In this document: in pieces, positions 26,522 to 35,284 of the stretch | How the letters are laid out: each line of letters opens with the position of its first letter | Position numbering within the stretch: position 1 is the stretch's first letter | DNA from: Flavobacterium gawalongense | GTDB taxonomy: Bacteria > Bacteroidota > Bacteroidia > Flavobacteriales > Flavobacteriaceae | NCBI RefSeq assembly: GCF_007097265.1 | Contig: NZ_VJZP01000002.1 | Coordinates: 1-64,000, forward strand | Reading direction: 5' to 3' | Length of the DNA: 64,000 nucleotides | Notes under the pieces: model-generated | The model's database searches: none | What the model was told of the DNA's origin: nothing | Seen by the model: only the letters and a program-made list of their open reading frames with translations | Made by a program: the position numbers and the translations under genes

Positions 26522-28927
26522 TTACATGTTTGAATAAGCATTAATTATCTCAGAATTAAATGTATCTTGAATTTTTAAATACGAAAATGTAGGAATGGCA
26601 ACCGCTCCATATTTTTGTTTCTCAAAATCAGCAGAAAAGCCGCAGAAAATAGTTTCTTTATCTAATTGCCTTGCCCTTTTATTAATTTGATATACAATTT
26701 GCTGGTAAATTCTATGTGTTTTTATGTAATTATCATCTAGTCCTACAATCATAGGCGAGGAATGTGAAGAACCATTATAAATCCATGCCGAAGCAATTAT
26801 TTTCTCGTGGTTTTTTAACCGAATAAGTATAAATTCATACCCTTCGAATCGAGATAAAACGGTAGTAATTTTTGAAGGATAATTAAAAAAGTTAAGTCCA
26901 AAATTTCTAGATTTCACATTTGAAAACAACTCATAGCATCTTTTAGATTCATCATCCGTCAATGTTGATTTAATAGTAATATCAAATAACGACTCATTTC
27001 GTAAGGCATAGTATCTAATTCCTTCTCTTTTTTTACTTGATGGAATCGAAGCCAACATTTCTTCCTGAGTTTTCCAAGTCACATTTTTCAATTGTAAAGA
27101 ATTAGGCATACTCACTTTTACATAGCCTTCTTCCTCAAAACATTCATGATATTGAAAATCTGATTGAAAATCTCTCAGAATAACGACTGTTGAATCAGTG
27201 ACTTTTTTAAATTTTTCTACCTCAATAAAAAACTGATTAAAGGCTTGATTCACTAAGGAATGGTTTCCTTTAACATACAAATGTTCGCCTTCTGTGAACA
27301 ATGAACCCATTGCCAAAGTTTTTGAACATAAATAATAGGGTTCTTCTTCCCTTTGCTTTTCAATTTTTCGAGAAATATTTTCTAAGGCTAACATATCATC
27401 TTTATAAAGCGCACTCGTAAAAAATGTAGCTAATATTATTTCATTATTTTCATCTTTAATGATTAAATAATGAAATCCCCAATTTTCTTCTACTCTTTCA
27501 TTATTTGAAAAAATTTCTTCAATACATCGCAAACCGTTATGCGAATAGTTCCCATTATCCTTAAAAAGACCATCCCATAATTGGGAATCTATTTCATTGA
27601 TACTGTTATAGGTTTCTACAAAAACATTTCCTGAATCAACTGGTTTTATAGTGTTTTTCCCTTTAAAAGGAATATTAAATGTCTTATAGATTTTCTCTAA
27701 ATCTTCATTTTCTTCATCTACTGCTAAATGAAAATTTTTACCTATTGAATTTACTAATTGATCAATATGCGCTTTTGTATTATGCCTCGTGAGCGTGAAT
27801 CGCAATCCTGTTTTATCATTTGGAACAACTGGATACGTTGCGGTATTGACATATAGACCATCAGCCAAAACACGCTGAATTAAATTATGCGTTACCTTGA
27901 CAGATCCCGCACCTATAAAATAAATTGGAGTTTCATTTGAAGAAGTGTTGGTCAAATTAAGTTCATCTAATTTCGTATTCAAATACTCCATCAACTCTTT
28001 TAACTCATTTTGATACGCATGAATGGTATCTGAAAGCAAAATCTCTGCAGATCCTATTGCTGCTCCAACATTTGACGGAGATAAAGGATGGGTATAAGAG
28101 AGAATCCCTCCATAAATATCAATTTTTCGATGCATTTCTAAGTCATTAAAGATGGCAATTCCTCCAATACTTCCAAAACCTTTAGCCAAAGTACTGATTA
28201 AAACTACCTTTTCACTATGCTTAAAATATTCAAACACACTACCACATCCATTTATACCGGTCCATCCCACACCATGAGCATCATCAAAATACAAATGAAA
28301 TTTCGGATATTTTTCTAATAAATAAAGGAGCTCTTTTTTATGAGGCAAATCACCATACATAGAATAAACTCCGTCAGCCATATACCAAATCTTATCATAT
28401 TGATTATAGCCTCTTTTAATAAAATCTTCCAACATTTCCATACTATTATGACGTATCATTTTCACCATAGTACCTTGCAATTTTGTAAATTGACAAGGAT
28501 ATTGTACGCTATAATGTACTTGTTGGTCCAGAATAATTAAATCATTAGGTTCTATAATAGTCCCTATCACCGATTGATGGGCAACCGATGTTGAAGTATA
28601 TACTACTACGGGATGATTATCGAATATTTTACTTATTAGATTTTCTAACTCTTCTAGATAAGGCGCTTTAACAAAAGCTCTTGAAATGGAGAAATGAGAA
28701 CCATATCTATCTAATAACTCATGGCTTTTGGCTAAAATATCCGGATGCTTTTCTAATCCCAAATAGCCACAAGTACCAAAGTTGATTAATTCTTCATTAT
28801 TTATTTTTAAAAATTCTCCATTAAATTCTTCTTCCTGAGAAGAGAGATGCATTATTTTCTTTTTTTTCGCTGTCGTTACTACATGATCAACTACATCATA
28901 AGCACTAGTGTGTTTTATCTTTGCCAA
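26522..28927 (-). CDS. Alpha-oxoamine synthase fused to a GNAT/FemAB-like domain
   Basis: An 801-aa fusion. Residues 1 to about 400 are a PLP enzyme of the alpha-oxoamine synthase group (like BioF, serine palmitoyltransferase and CqsA), which condense an amino acid with an acyl thioester. The key residues are present: His138 in LDQQVHYS, Asp215-Asp216-Ala-His218 in FDDAHGVGWTG, and the Schiff-base Lys249 in STLAKGFGSIGG. Residues ~420-801 form a long acyltransferase-like part, probably two GNAT folds as in FemAB-type proteins. The start appears to be TTG. The product is unknown; it could be an acylated amino ketone lipid or signal. It is first in an operon with the STAS-like protein and hybrid kinase. 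Confidence 0.88.
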   Translation of the reverse strand: MAKIKHTSAYDVVDHVVTTAKKKKIMHLSSQEEEFNGEFLKINNEELINFGTCGYLGLEKHPDILAKSHELLDRYGSHFSISRAFVKAPYLEELENLISKIFDNHPVVVYTSTSVAHQSVIGTIIEPNDLIILDQQVHYSVQYPCQFTKLQGTMVKMIRHNSMEMLEDFIKRGYNQYDKIWYMADGVYSMYGDLPHKKELLYLLEKYPKFHLYFDDAHGVGWTGINGCGSVFEYFKHSEKVVLISTLAKGFGSIGGIAIFNDLEMHRKIDIYGGILSYTHPLSPSNVGAAIGSAEILLSDTIHAYQNELKELMEYLNTKLDELNLTNTSSNETPIYFIGAGSVKVTHNLIQRVLADGLYVNTATYPVVPNDKTGLRFTLTRHNTKAHIDQLVNSIGKNFHLAVDEENEDLEKIYKTFNIPFKGKNTIKPVDSGNVFVETYNSINEIDSQLWDGLFKDNGNYSHNGLRCIEEIFSNNERVEENWGFHYLIIKDENNEIILATFFTSALYKDDMLALENISRKIEKQREEEPYYLCSKTLAMGSLFTEGEHLYVKGNHSLVNQAFNQFFIEVEKFKKVTDSTVVILRDFQSDFQYHECFEEEGYVKVSMPNSLQLKNVTWKTQEEMLASIPSSKKREGIRYYALRNESLFDITIKSTLTDDESKRCYELFSNVKSRNFGLNFFNYPSKITTVLSRFEGYEFILIRLKNHEKIIASAWIYNGSSHSSPMIVGLDDNYIKTHRIYQQIVYQINKRARQLDKETIFCGFSADFEKQKYGAVAIPTFSYLKIQDTFNSEIINAYSNM

Positions 28928-28978
28928 AATTTGAGGTTATTAAATTAATAGATTGGGGGAATCTTACTTCAATTACTC

Positions 28979-28986
28979 CAAAAGTA
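28979..28986 (-). promoter_or_regulatory. Candidate promoter of the oxoamine synthase operon
   Basis: Minus-strand TACTTTTG exactly matches the -7 consensus TAnnTTTG, 52 nt upstream of the synthase start. At the -33 position only TTT is present. Confidence 0.5.
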
Positions 28987-29112
28987 AACAATAAATCACA
29001 ATTTAAAAAGTTGGCATTCTTTTTAAAAACAAATAAAGTTGAGTGAAAGGTGAATCGACAATACTTTTAAATAGAAAATTCCCTCAGAAATAGTCGTATT
29101 AAACTAAAACAA

Positions 29113-29565
29113 TTATTCTCTGTTTTTACTATCAATAATTATCGTTACAGGACCATCATTTAACAAAAGTACCTTCATATCCGCACCAAAAATTCCTGTC
29201 TGAACTTTCTTGCCCAACTCTAATTCTAGACGTTTTACAAAATTTGCATATAAAGGAATGGCAACTTCTGGTTTTGAGGCTTTGATATAGGAAGGACGAT
29301 TCCCTTTTTTGGTTGAAGCATGAAGTGTAAATTGGCTCACAACAATAATATCGCCCTGAATATCTTTAACGGATAAATTCATCACCTCATTTTCATCATC
29401 AAAAATACGGAGATTAGCAATTTTACCAACCAGCCAACTACTGTCTTCCTGTGTATCGGCGTCTTCAACACCAACTAAAGCCAATAATCCTTTTTGAATA
29501 TCGGCTACAATTTTTTCATCAATGGTTACGGAGGCGGAGGAAACTCTTTGAATAACAACTTTCAT
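29113..29565 (-). CDS. dtd: D-aminoacyl-tRNA deacylase
   Basis: Removes D-amino acids (and glycine) mis-attached to tRNA. 150 aa. The two active-site motifs are VVSQFTLHA (SQxxL) near residues 76-84 and LLNDGPVTIII near 133-143 (NxGPVT motif). The start MKVVIQRVSSASVTIDEK is typical. It is downstream of rsgA, separated by a gap of 75 bp with a simple gtcaaa-type repeat. Confidence 0.95.
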   Translation of the reverse strand: MKVVIQRVSSASVTIDEKIVADIQKGLLALVGVEDADTQEDSSWLVGKIANLRIFDDENEVMNLSVKDIQGDIIVVSQFTLHASTKKGNRPSYIKASKPEVAIPLYANFVKRLELELGKKVQTGIFGADMKVLLLNDGPVTIIIDSKNRE

Positions 29566-29640
29566 TATTTAAGTCTTAACGTTTGAAAGTCGAAAATCAA
29601 AAGCCTTTTCTCATTTGACTTTATGACTTTAGACATTTGA

Positions 29641-30618
29641 CTACTCCCTCGTTTTATCACTAATTATTCTGTCTTCATTATGAATATCAGTACGATAATG
29701 TTCATCGTCACCTTCGAGAATTTTGAGATAACTTCTATAACGGGACCACGCAATTTCATCTCTTTCTAAAGCTGCTTTAATGGCGCAATGCGGTTCCTCT
29801 TTGTGCAAACAATTATTGAATTTACACTGGTCTTTTAATTTAAAAAACTCAGGAAAATAACCGCTCACTTCTTCTTTTTCCATATCCACGATTCCAAAAC
29901 CTTTGATACCGGGTGTATCAATAATTCTGGCATCAAAAGACAAATCATACATTTCAGCAAAAGTCGTCGTATGTTGTCCTTGCTTACTTGCTTCAGAAAT
30001 CGTCTTTGTTTTTAAATGTAAAGAAGGTTCCATAGCATTCACCAAGGTTGATTTTCCCACACCTGAATGACCTGAAAACATACTTACTTTACCAATCATC
30101 ATTTCTTTCAACTCCTCGACTCCTTTCATTTCGGTAGAAGAAACGCGCAAACATTTGTATCCAATTTCCTGGTACACATGCTGCATGTACAATTGTTCGT
30201 CAAGCGTAGCTTCGTCAAAAGTATCAATTTTATTAAAAACCAATATCGTTTCAATTCCGTAGGCTTCGGCAGTAACCAGAAAACGGTCAATGAAATTAAA
30301 GGTAGTTGGCGGATTATTTATGGTAACTAACAAGAAAACTCTATCGATATTTGAAGCAATAATATGCATCTGGTGCGATAAGTTCACTGATTTTCGAACG
30401 ATATAATTCTTCCTGTCGTGAATTTTATGAATGGTTCCCGTAACGGTGTCCGATGTTTCTTCGAGTTCATAATCCACAACATCGCCTACAGCAATAGGAT
30501 TGGTACTTTTGATTCCTTTAATTCGGAATTTACCTTTCATACGGCATTCGATAAAATCCCCTTGTTCGGATTTTACAGTGTACCAACTTCCTGTAGATTT
30601 GTATACTAGTCCTGTCAT
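29641..30618 (-). CDS. rsgA: Ribosome small-subunit-dependent GTPase A
   Basis: Circularly permuted GTPase that helps mature the 30S subunit. 325 aa. An N-terminal OB fold (VYKSTGSWYTVKSEQGDFIECRMKGKFR) is followed by the GTPase with its G4 motif first (VFNKID), then G1 GHSGVGKST near residue 188 and G3 DTPGIKGFG. The C-terminal zinc knuckle is CKFNNCLHKEEPHCAIKAA. It lies between the DAHP synthase and dtd on the same strand. Confidence 0.96.
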   Translation of the reverse strand: MTGLVYKSTGSWYTVKSEQGDFIECRMKGKFRIKGIKSTNPIAVGDVVDYELEETSDTVTGTIHKIHDRKNYIVRKSVNLSHQMHIIASNIDRVFLLVTINNPPTTFNFIDRFLVTAEAYGIETILVFNKIDTFDEATLDEQLYMQHVYQEIGYKCLRVSSTEMKGVEELKEMMIGKVSMFSGHSGVGKSTLVNAMEPSLHLKTKTISEASKQGQHTTTFAEMYDLSFDARIIDTPGIKGFGIVDMEKEEVSGYFPEFFKLKDQCKFNNCLHKEEPHCAIKAALERDEIAWSRYRSYLKILEGDDEHYRTDIHNEDRIISDKTRE

Positions 30619-30767
30619 TTTTTAATTTACAATTTACGAATTCGGCTTTTTGATTTAAAACCTTAGACTTTGCAAAGGTAATTCTTTGTTTCCCGTTTAT
30701 CCCGAAGCTTCGGGATAAAGTTTAAAGTTTTTCACTTTGAATAGCATTGCTCCTAATTACAAATAGA

Positions 30768-30805
30768 AAATCCCCACAACTTTTTGACAAAAGCCGTGGA
30801 GATTT
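30768..30805. terminator. Hairpin after the DAHP synthase gene
   Basis: AAATC-CCAC / GTGG-GATTT arms (30768-30776 with 30796-30805) and an inner AACTTTTT/AAAAGCC-type stem. It begins about 20 nt past the DAHP synthase stop codon. A short U-rich run follows on the minus strand. It probably ends the aromatic amino acid operon. Confidence 0.6.
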
Positions 30806-30826
30806 ATTTTTGAAAAAAAATACTAA

Positions 30827-31909
30827 TTATGCGTTTAATACTTTTTCTTGGTGACCAATACTTTCTTGGTGAATTGCTTTGAACATTTTAAGAACAAACT
30901 CTTCAGTCAATCCTTTTTTCTCCCCTTCTAAAATCATTTTCCCTAGAATTTCGTTCCAACGATTGTTTTGCAATACAGCAACGTTAGCGTCTTTTTTCAC
31001 TTGACCAATTTCGTCAGCTACTTTCATACGTTTCCCTAATAAATCCAACAAACTAGCATCTAGAATATCGATATTCGCTCTTAATTTAGACATTTTTTGA
31101 GTAAACTCATCAGAAACATCGTTTTGTTTTCTTACTTTCAAATCAATAAAGATTTGCTTCAAAGCATCTGGAGTAACTTGTTGTGCAGCATCACTCCATG
31201 CATTATCTGGATCAAAATGCGTTTCGATGATCATACCATCATAATTCAAGTCCAAAGCTTCTTGAGTCACTTCAAGAATCATGTTACGATCTCCTGTAAT
31301 ATGGGATGGATCGATGATTAAAGGTAAATCAGGGAATTTATTTTGCAAATCGATCGCAATTTGCCATTCTGGAATGTTTCTGTATTTTGTTTTTTCGTAA
31401 GTAGAAAAACCTCTGTGAATCACACCTAATTTTTCGATACCAGCCATGTACAAACGCTCAACACCACCTAACCATAAAGACAAATCTGGGTTTACCGGAT
31501 TTTTTACCAATACGATTTTTTTAGTTCCTGCTAAAGCATCTGCAATTTCTTGCATTGCAAATGGGTTTACGGTAGTTCTCGCACCAATCCACAATACATC
31601 GATATCATATTCCAAAGCCAATTTTACGTGAGCAGCATTGGCCACTTCCGTTCCCATTAGCAATCCAGTTTCTTCTTTGGCTTTTTTCAACCATTTCAAA
31701 CCTATTTCTCCTACTCCTTCAAATCCTCCTGGACGCGTTCTTGGTTTCCAGATTCCTGCTCTAAAAACACTCACATCTGAATCTTTCAATTCATGTGCAA
31801 TTTTCAATACTTGTTCTTCTGTTTCAGCACTACAAGGCCCTGCGATCACAAATGGATGAGTCAAATTGAATTCATTCAACCAATTTCTCATTTCTTTCTT
31901 GTTTTCCAT
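30827..31909 (-). CDS. Bifunctional DAHP synthase / chorismate mutase
   Basis: A 360-aa fusion. Residues ~20-255 are a class-Ibeta 3-deoxy-7-phosphoheptulonate synthase (AGPCSAETEEQV, RAGIWKPRTRPGGFEG, WIGARTTVNPFAMQE, DPSHITGDR). Residues ~265-355 are an AroQ-type chorismate mutase (KLRANIDILDASLLDLLGKRMKVADEIGQVK). It catalyses the first step of the shikimate pathway and also chorismate to prephenate. I chose the ATG at 31909; a GTG at 31930 lies within the adjacent repeat and would add seven residues. It is last of the four genes pheA-aminotransferase-tyrA-DAHP synthase. Confidence 0.93.
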   Translation of the reverse strand: MENKKEMRNWLNEFNLTHPFVIAGPCSAETEEQVLKIAHELKDSDVSVFRAGIWKPRTRPGGFEGVGEIGLKWLKKAKEETGLLMGTEVANAAHVKLALEYDIDVLWIGARTTVNPFAMQEIADALAGTKKIVLVKNPVNPDLSLWLGGVERLYMAGIEKLGVIHRGFSTYEKTKYRNIPEWQIAIDLQNKFPDLPLIIDPSHITGDRNMILEVTQEALDLNYDGMIIETHFDPDNAWSDAAQQVTPDALKQIFIDLKVRKQNDVSDEFTQKMSKLRANIDILDASLLDLLGKRMKVADEIGQVKKDANVAVLQNNRWNEILGKMILEGEKKGLTEEFVLKMFKAIHQESIGHQEKVLNA

Positions 31910-31924
31910 TTTTTCTAATTTTTT

Positions 31925-31958
31925 CCCCACCCCAGCCCTCCCCGAAGGGGAGGGAGCC
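31925..31958 (+). repeat. GC-rich junction palindrome, copy 2
   Basis: ccccaccccagccctccccgaaggggagggag, 15 nt upstream of the DAHP synthase ATG, between it and tyrA. It is oriented so that its GGGGTGGGG end faces the start codon. Confidence 0.8.
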
Positions 31959-31979
31959 GTAAATGGATGATTGTTGTTA

Positions 31980-32052
31980 ATTATTTATTTATTTTTTCTT
32001 ATTATTATTTTTAACTGCAAACTGCGACTGAACACTAAATACTGACCACTGC
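31980..32052. repeat. Degenerate actgnna-type tract
   Basis: An A/T run followed by aactgcaaactgcgactgaacactaaatactgaccactgc, which is built from degenerate 7-mers of the form actgaNc. Similar tracts occur at 37750-37795 and 56740-56775. It lies just past the tyrA stop codon. Confidence 0.5.
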
Positions 32053-32967
32053 TTACTTTTTCATTCCGTTTAATATTTCTTTTATTTTATTCACACTTTG
32101 CATTTCATTGTAAATCGCCTCGTAATCTTCATTTTCCAATAATTCCTTAAATTTTGATAAATTAGAAATGTATTCATCCAATGTTTTTACTACCTGTTTT
32201 CTATTTTGTTTAAAAATAGGCGTCCACATTGCCGGAGAACTTTTGGCCAATCGAACCGTACTTTCAAAACCAGAACCAGCCATATCAAAAATATCCTGTT
32301 CGTCTTTCTCTTTATTGATTACCGTTTTTCCCAACATGAATGCACTTATATGGGACAAATGCGATACATAAGCAATGTGCTTGTCATGCGATTTCGGATC
32401 CATATAACGAATTCTCATTCCCATGTCGGTAAAAAGTTGCAATGCTTTTTCCTGTAATTTGAAAGTCGTTTTTTCCACCTCACAAATAATATTCGTCTTT
32501 CCTTGAAACAGTCCTTTTATCGCTGCCGAAGGTCCTGAAAACTCCGTTCCTGCAATAGGATGCGTTGCTATAAAATTCCTTCTTTTAGGATGATTGGCAA
32601 CCGCTTCGCAAATAGGTGTTTTGGTAGAACCCACTTCAAAAACAATCGTATTGTCACCAATAACATCCAATACTTTTGGCAATACAGTCAGCGCTACATC
32701 AACAGGAACAGAAACGATTACAAAATCGGCATGTATTAAATCTTCAAAAGTAGCGCCCGCATCAACAACTCCTAAAGCAATTGCTTCCTGCAAATGACTT
32801 TCGTTAGTGTCAATTCCATAAATTTTGGCTTCCGGATGCAGTGATTTAATGTCCAATACCATCGAACCGCCTATCAATCCTATTCCTATTACGTAAATCC
32901 TCTCCCCAGCCCTCTCCAAAGGAGAGGGAGCCGAAGCTTGAAATGTATCTATATTACTTTTCGTCAT
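32053..32967 (-). CDS. tyrA: Prephenate dehydrogenase with repeat-encoded N-terminus
   Basis: NAD-dependent oxidative decarboxylation of prephenate to 4-hydroxyphenylpyruvate for tyrosine. 304 aa. The Rossmann motif RIYVIGIGLIGGSMVLDI starts at about residue 23. HPIAGTEFSGP (catalytic His) and YVSHLSHISAFMLG follow. The first ~22 residues (QASAPSPLERAGER) are a translation of a GC-rich dispersed repeat that sits across the 5' end, so the ancestral start was probably at the residue before RIYVIG. The gene begins 10 bp after the aminotransferase stop codon. Confidence 0.93.
   Translation of the reverse strand: MTKSNIDTFQASAPSPLERAGERIYVIGIGLIGGSMVLDIKSLHPEAKIYGIDTNESHLQEAIALGVVDAGATFEDLIHADFVIVSVPVDVALTVLPKVLDVIGDNTIVFEVGSTKTPICEAVANHPKRRNFIATHPIAGTEFSGPSAAIKGLFQGKTNIICEVEKTTFKLQEKALQLFTDMGMRIRYMDPKSHDKHIAYVSHLSHISAFMLGKTVINKEKDEQDIFDMAGSGFESTVRLAKSSPAMWTPIFKQNRKQVVKTLDEYISNLSKFKELLENEDYEAIYNEMQSVNKIKEILNGMKK
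32899..32934 (+). repeat. GC-rich junction palindrome, copy 3 (inside tyrA)
   Basis: cctctccccagccctctccaaaggagagggag within the tyrA reading frame. It is translated in the tyrA frame as APSPLERAGER. It faces copy 4 across the aminotransferase-tyrA junction. Confidence 0.85.
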
Positions 32968-32977
32968 AGTTATTCTG

Positions 32978-34159
32978 TTAGTTGCTCAAAGCCCCTCCTT
33001 CGGAGGGGTTGGGGAGGAATCTTTCTATAGCCTCTTGTACTTTTTCTTCTTTTACACAAAGTGCAAACCGTATGTAACCTTCACCATTACTACCAAAAAT
33101 TGTTCCCGGCGTAATGAAAATAGATTTATCATATAAAATTTCATCAATAAATTTCTCCGCCGATATAATTCCATCAGGCAATTTTGCCCAAACAAATAAT
33201 CCAACACCTTCCTTATATACTTTACATCCTAATTTCTCAGCCAGTTGTTCAGTAAGAATTCTGCGTTTTCTATAAATCGCATTCATCGATTCAAACCAAG
33301 TCTTGTCACTTTTCAAAGCTTCAATTGCTCCTTTTTGAATCCCGTAAAACATACCGCTGTCCATGTTGCTTTTTACTTTTAGTACTGCATCAATACAAGC
33401 TGCATTTCCTAAAACCATTCCAACTCTCCAGCCCGCCATGTTAAAAGTCTTGCTCAAAGAATTCAATTCTAAAGCCACGTCTTTTGCGCCTTCTACTTGC
33501 AACAAACTCATCGGATTGTCATTCAAAACAAAACTATACGGATTGTCATTGACTAATAATATCTGATGTTTTTTGGCGAAAGCCACCAATTTTTCAAATA
33601 ACTGCAAACTTCCTCTCGCTCCTGTTGGCATGTGCGGATAACCGATCCACATGATTTTTACTTTCGCTAAATCTAATTTTTCCAAAGCTTCAAAATCCGG
33701 CTCCCAATTATTCGCTTCTTTTAAGTCATAATAAACGGGTACAGCCCCTACTAAATTCGTCACCGAAGTATACGTTGGATATCCTGGATTTGGAATCAAA
33801 ACGTGATCACCTTCATTCAAGAAAGCCAGCGAAATATGCATAATCCCTTCTTTCGAACCCATCAAAGGCAAAATCTCAGTATTTGGATTCAACTCAACAT
33901 TGAAGTTGTTTTGATAAAAATCGGCCATGCCTTTTCTTAATTCCGGCAACCCTTGGTAACTTTGATACTGGTGTGCATTTTCTTCTTGCATTGCTAGAAC
34001 TACTGCATCAATCACCGCTTGTGAAGGCTGCAAATCCGGACTTCCAATTCCCATATTGATAATTGGTTTCCCTTCAGAAGCCAGTTGTCTTACTTCTCTC
34101 AATTTTGAGGAGAAATAGTATTCTTCAATTATATCCAGACGTTTCGCTGTAGTAATCAT
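32978..34159 (-). CDS. PLP-dependent aminotransferase of the aromatic operon
   Basis: A 393-aa class I/II aminotransferase, of the type that makes phenylalanine and tyrosine from their keto acids, or aspartate. The PLP lysine is in NSLSKTFNMAGWRVG near residue 238. Other marks are GIGSPDLQP, NPGYPTY and the terminal YIRFALCVKEEKVQEA. The last residues, NPSEGGALSN, are encoded by a repeat copy and replace a natural C-terminus. It follows pheA by 120 bp. Whether it prefers aromatic substrates is inferred from the operon. Confidence 0.9.
   Translation of the reverse strand: MITTAKRLDIIEEYYFSSKLREVRQLASEGKPIINMGIGSPDLQPSQAVIDAVVLAMQEENAHQYQSYQGLPELRKGMADFYQNNFNVELNPNTEILPLMGSKEGIMHISLAFLNEGDHVLIPNPGYPTYTSVTNLVGAVPVYYDLKEANNWEPDFEALEKLDLAKVKIMWIGYPHMPTGARGSLQLFEKLVAFAKKHQILLVNDNPYSFVLNDNPMSLLQVEGAKDVALELNSLSKTFNMAGWRVGMVLGNAACIDAVLKVKSNMDSGMFYGIQKGAIEALKSDKTWFESMNAIYRKRRILTEQLAEKLGCKVYKEGVGLFVWAKLPDGIISAEKFIDEILYDKSIFITPGTIFGSNGEGYIRFALCVKEEKVQEAIERFLPNPSEGGALSN
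32990..33018 (-). repeat. GC-rich junction palindrome, copy 4 (3' end of aminotransferase)
   Basis: gcccctccttcggaggggttggggagg in reverse orientation to copies 2, 3 and 5. It covers the last codons of the aminotransferase gene. Confidence 0.85.
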
Positions 34160-34172
34160 AGTTTTGTGTTTT

Positions 34173-34209
34173 TCCTCCCCCCAGCCCCCTCCGAAGGAGG
34201 GGGAGCCGA
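34173..34209 (+). repeat. GC-rich junction palindrome, copy 5
   Basis: cctccccccagccccctccgaaggagggggag, 13 nt upstream of the aminotransferase ATG, in the pheA-aminotransferase gap. Confidence 0.85.
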
Positions 34210-34279
34210 TACCGAACTAGGGGACTTAATATTTTTTCCTTTTTTGGAATTTGAAATTTGTTTTTTCCTTTTTCGGAGC

Positions 34280-35107
34280 TTACGGTTTTGTATTTTTATA
34301 TTCGCCTAAAACTTTAAAGTATTCTGCCATAATGGTCAGTAATGCTTTTGCCTTGGCATAATCTTCGTATTTATCGAAAGTAACATCCACAAAAAAAGAA
34401 TATTTCCAAGGTGTTTCTATTTTTGGCAACGATTGTATTTTGGTTAAATTCAATTTACAATCGCTCATTACATTCAGAACTGCTGCTAAACTTCCGCGTT
34501 TGTGATCCAATTCAAATTTGATAGAAGCCCTGTTTATTTCGTTCTCTTCAACAAATGAATTCTCCTTTTTAATAATCACAAAACGAGTCATATTATTATT
34601 TATCGTCTGAATTTCCGGAGCTAAAATTTCTAAATCATACATTTCAGAAGCCGTTTTGCTCGCAATCGCCGCAATTCCTTTCAACTGATTTTGATGAATT
34701 CTTCTGGCTGTTTCAGCGGTGTCTTTATCTTCAACCAATTTTATGTTTGGATATTTTTTCAAGAACTCCATACATTGCAATAATGCCATTGGATGCGAAT
34801 GTACTTCTAGAATATCTTCAATTTTTTGACCTCTCAACGCCATTAAATTTTGGTGAATATCCAAATAATGTTCTCCAATGATGTGCAAATTATTTTTGTC
34901 AATCAAGGCGTAATTCGGAATAATTGGTCCCGCAATAGAATTTTCTATAGCCATAACCGCTTGGTCTGATTTTCCGGACAGCAAACTATCCACCAATTCT
35001 TCAAAAGACAAACACTCATCTACCTCAACATTCTGATAGTAATATTCTTGTGCTACCTGATGATGGAAACAGCCTTTTATACCTTGTATTGCAATTTTTG
35101 TTCTCAT
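34280..35107 (-). CDS. pheA: Prephenate dehydratase
   Basis: Converts prephenate to phenylpyruvate. 275 aa. The catalytic part has AIQGIKGCFHHQVAQEYY, MAIENSIAGPIIPNYALID and TAETARRI..LKGIAAIASKTAS. A C-terminal ACT domain (about 190-265, RASIKFELDHKRGSLAAVLNVMSDCKLNLTKIQSLP) binds Phe for feedback inhibition; the ESRP-like signature is represented by KIQSLPK. It has no chorismate mutase part, because that is on the DAHP synthase. It is the first gene of the operon and begins right after an apparent attenuator. Confidence 0.93.
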   Translation of the reverse strand: MRTKIAIQGIKGCFHHQVAQEYYYQNVEVDECLSFEELVDSLLSGKSDQAVMAIENSIAGPIIPNYALIDKNNLHIIGEHYLDIHQNLMALRGQKIEDILEVHSHPMALLQCMEFLKKYPNIKLVEDKDTAETARRIHQNQLKGIAAIASKTASEMYDLEILAPEIQTINNNMTRFVIIKKENSFVEENEINRASIKFELDHKRGSLAAVLNVMSDCKLNLTKIQSLPKIETPWKYSFFVDVTFDKYEDYAKAKALLTIMAEYFKVLGEYKNTKP

Positions 35108-35113
35108 ATACTC

Positions 35114-35142
35114 AAAAAAAAATCCTGATTTTCATCAGGATT
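35114..35142 (-). terminator. pheA attenuator terminator
   Basis: Minus-strand hairpin AATCCTGA/TCAGGATT (35121-35128 with 35135-35142) with a TGAAAA loop, followed by U9. It ends 7 nt before the pheA start codon, so it can block the whole operon. Its promoter-proximal arm, ACAATCC (35138-35144), can instead pair with GGATTGT at 35187-35193, which would form an antiterminator. Confidence 0.88.
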
Positions 35143-35194
35143 GTATATTAGTTTTATTTGTTTTTGTTTTTTCAAATAACCATAGCACAATCCC

Positions 35195-35254
35195 TTACTT
35201 CCTAAAGAAGAAATAATAAGTGTTGCTAAAGTAAAAACGGTTATTATTAGACAT
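35195..35254 (-). CDS. Phe/Tyr-rich leader peptide of pheA
   Basis: A 19-codon reading frame, MSNNNRFYFSNTYYFFFRK, ending in TAA. It has five Phe and three Tyr, including a run YYFFF, far above chance. It starts about 25 nt after the predicted transcription start and ends one nucleotide before the antiterminator arm. This is the classic layout of transcription attenuation by a leader peptide: with scarce Phe- or Tyr-tRNA the ribosome stalls and the antiterminator forms; with enough, the ribosome reaches the stop codon, covers the arm and the terminator forms. Confidence 0.85.
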   Translation of the reverse strand: MSNNNRFYFSNTYYFFFRK

Positions 35255-35284
35255 TGTATGCTCTGTTTTTTAATATTTTCTATG

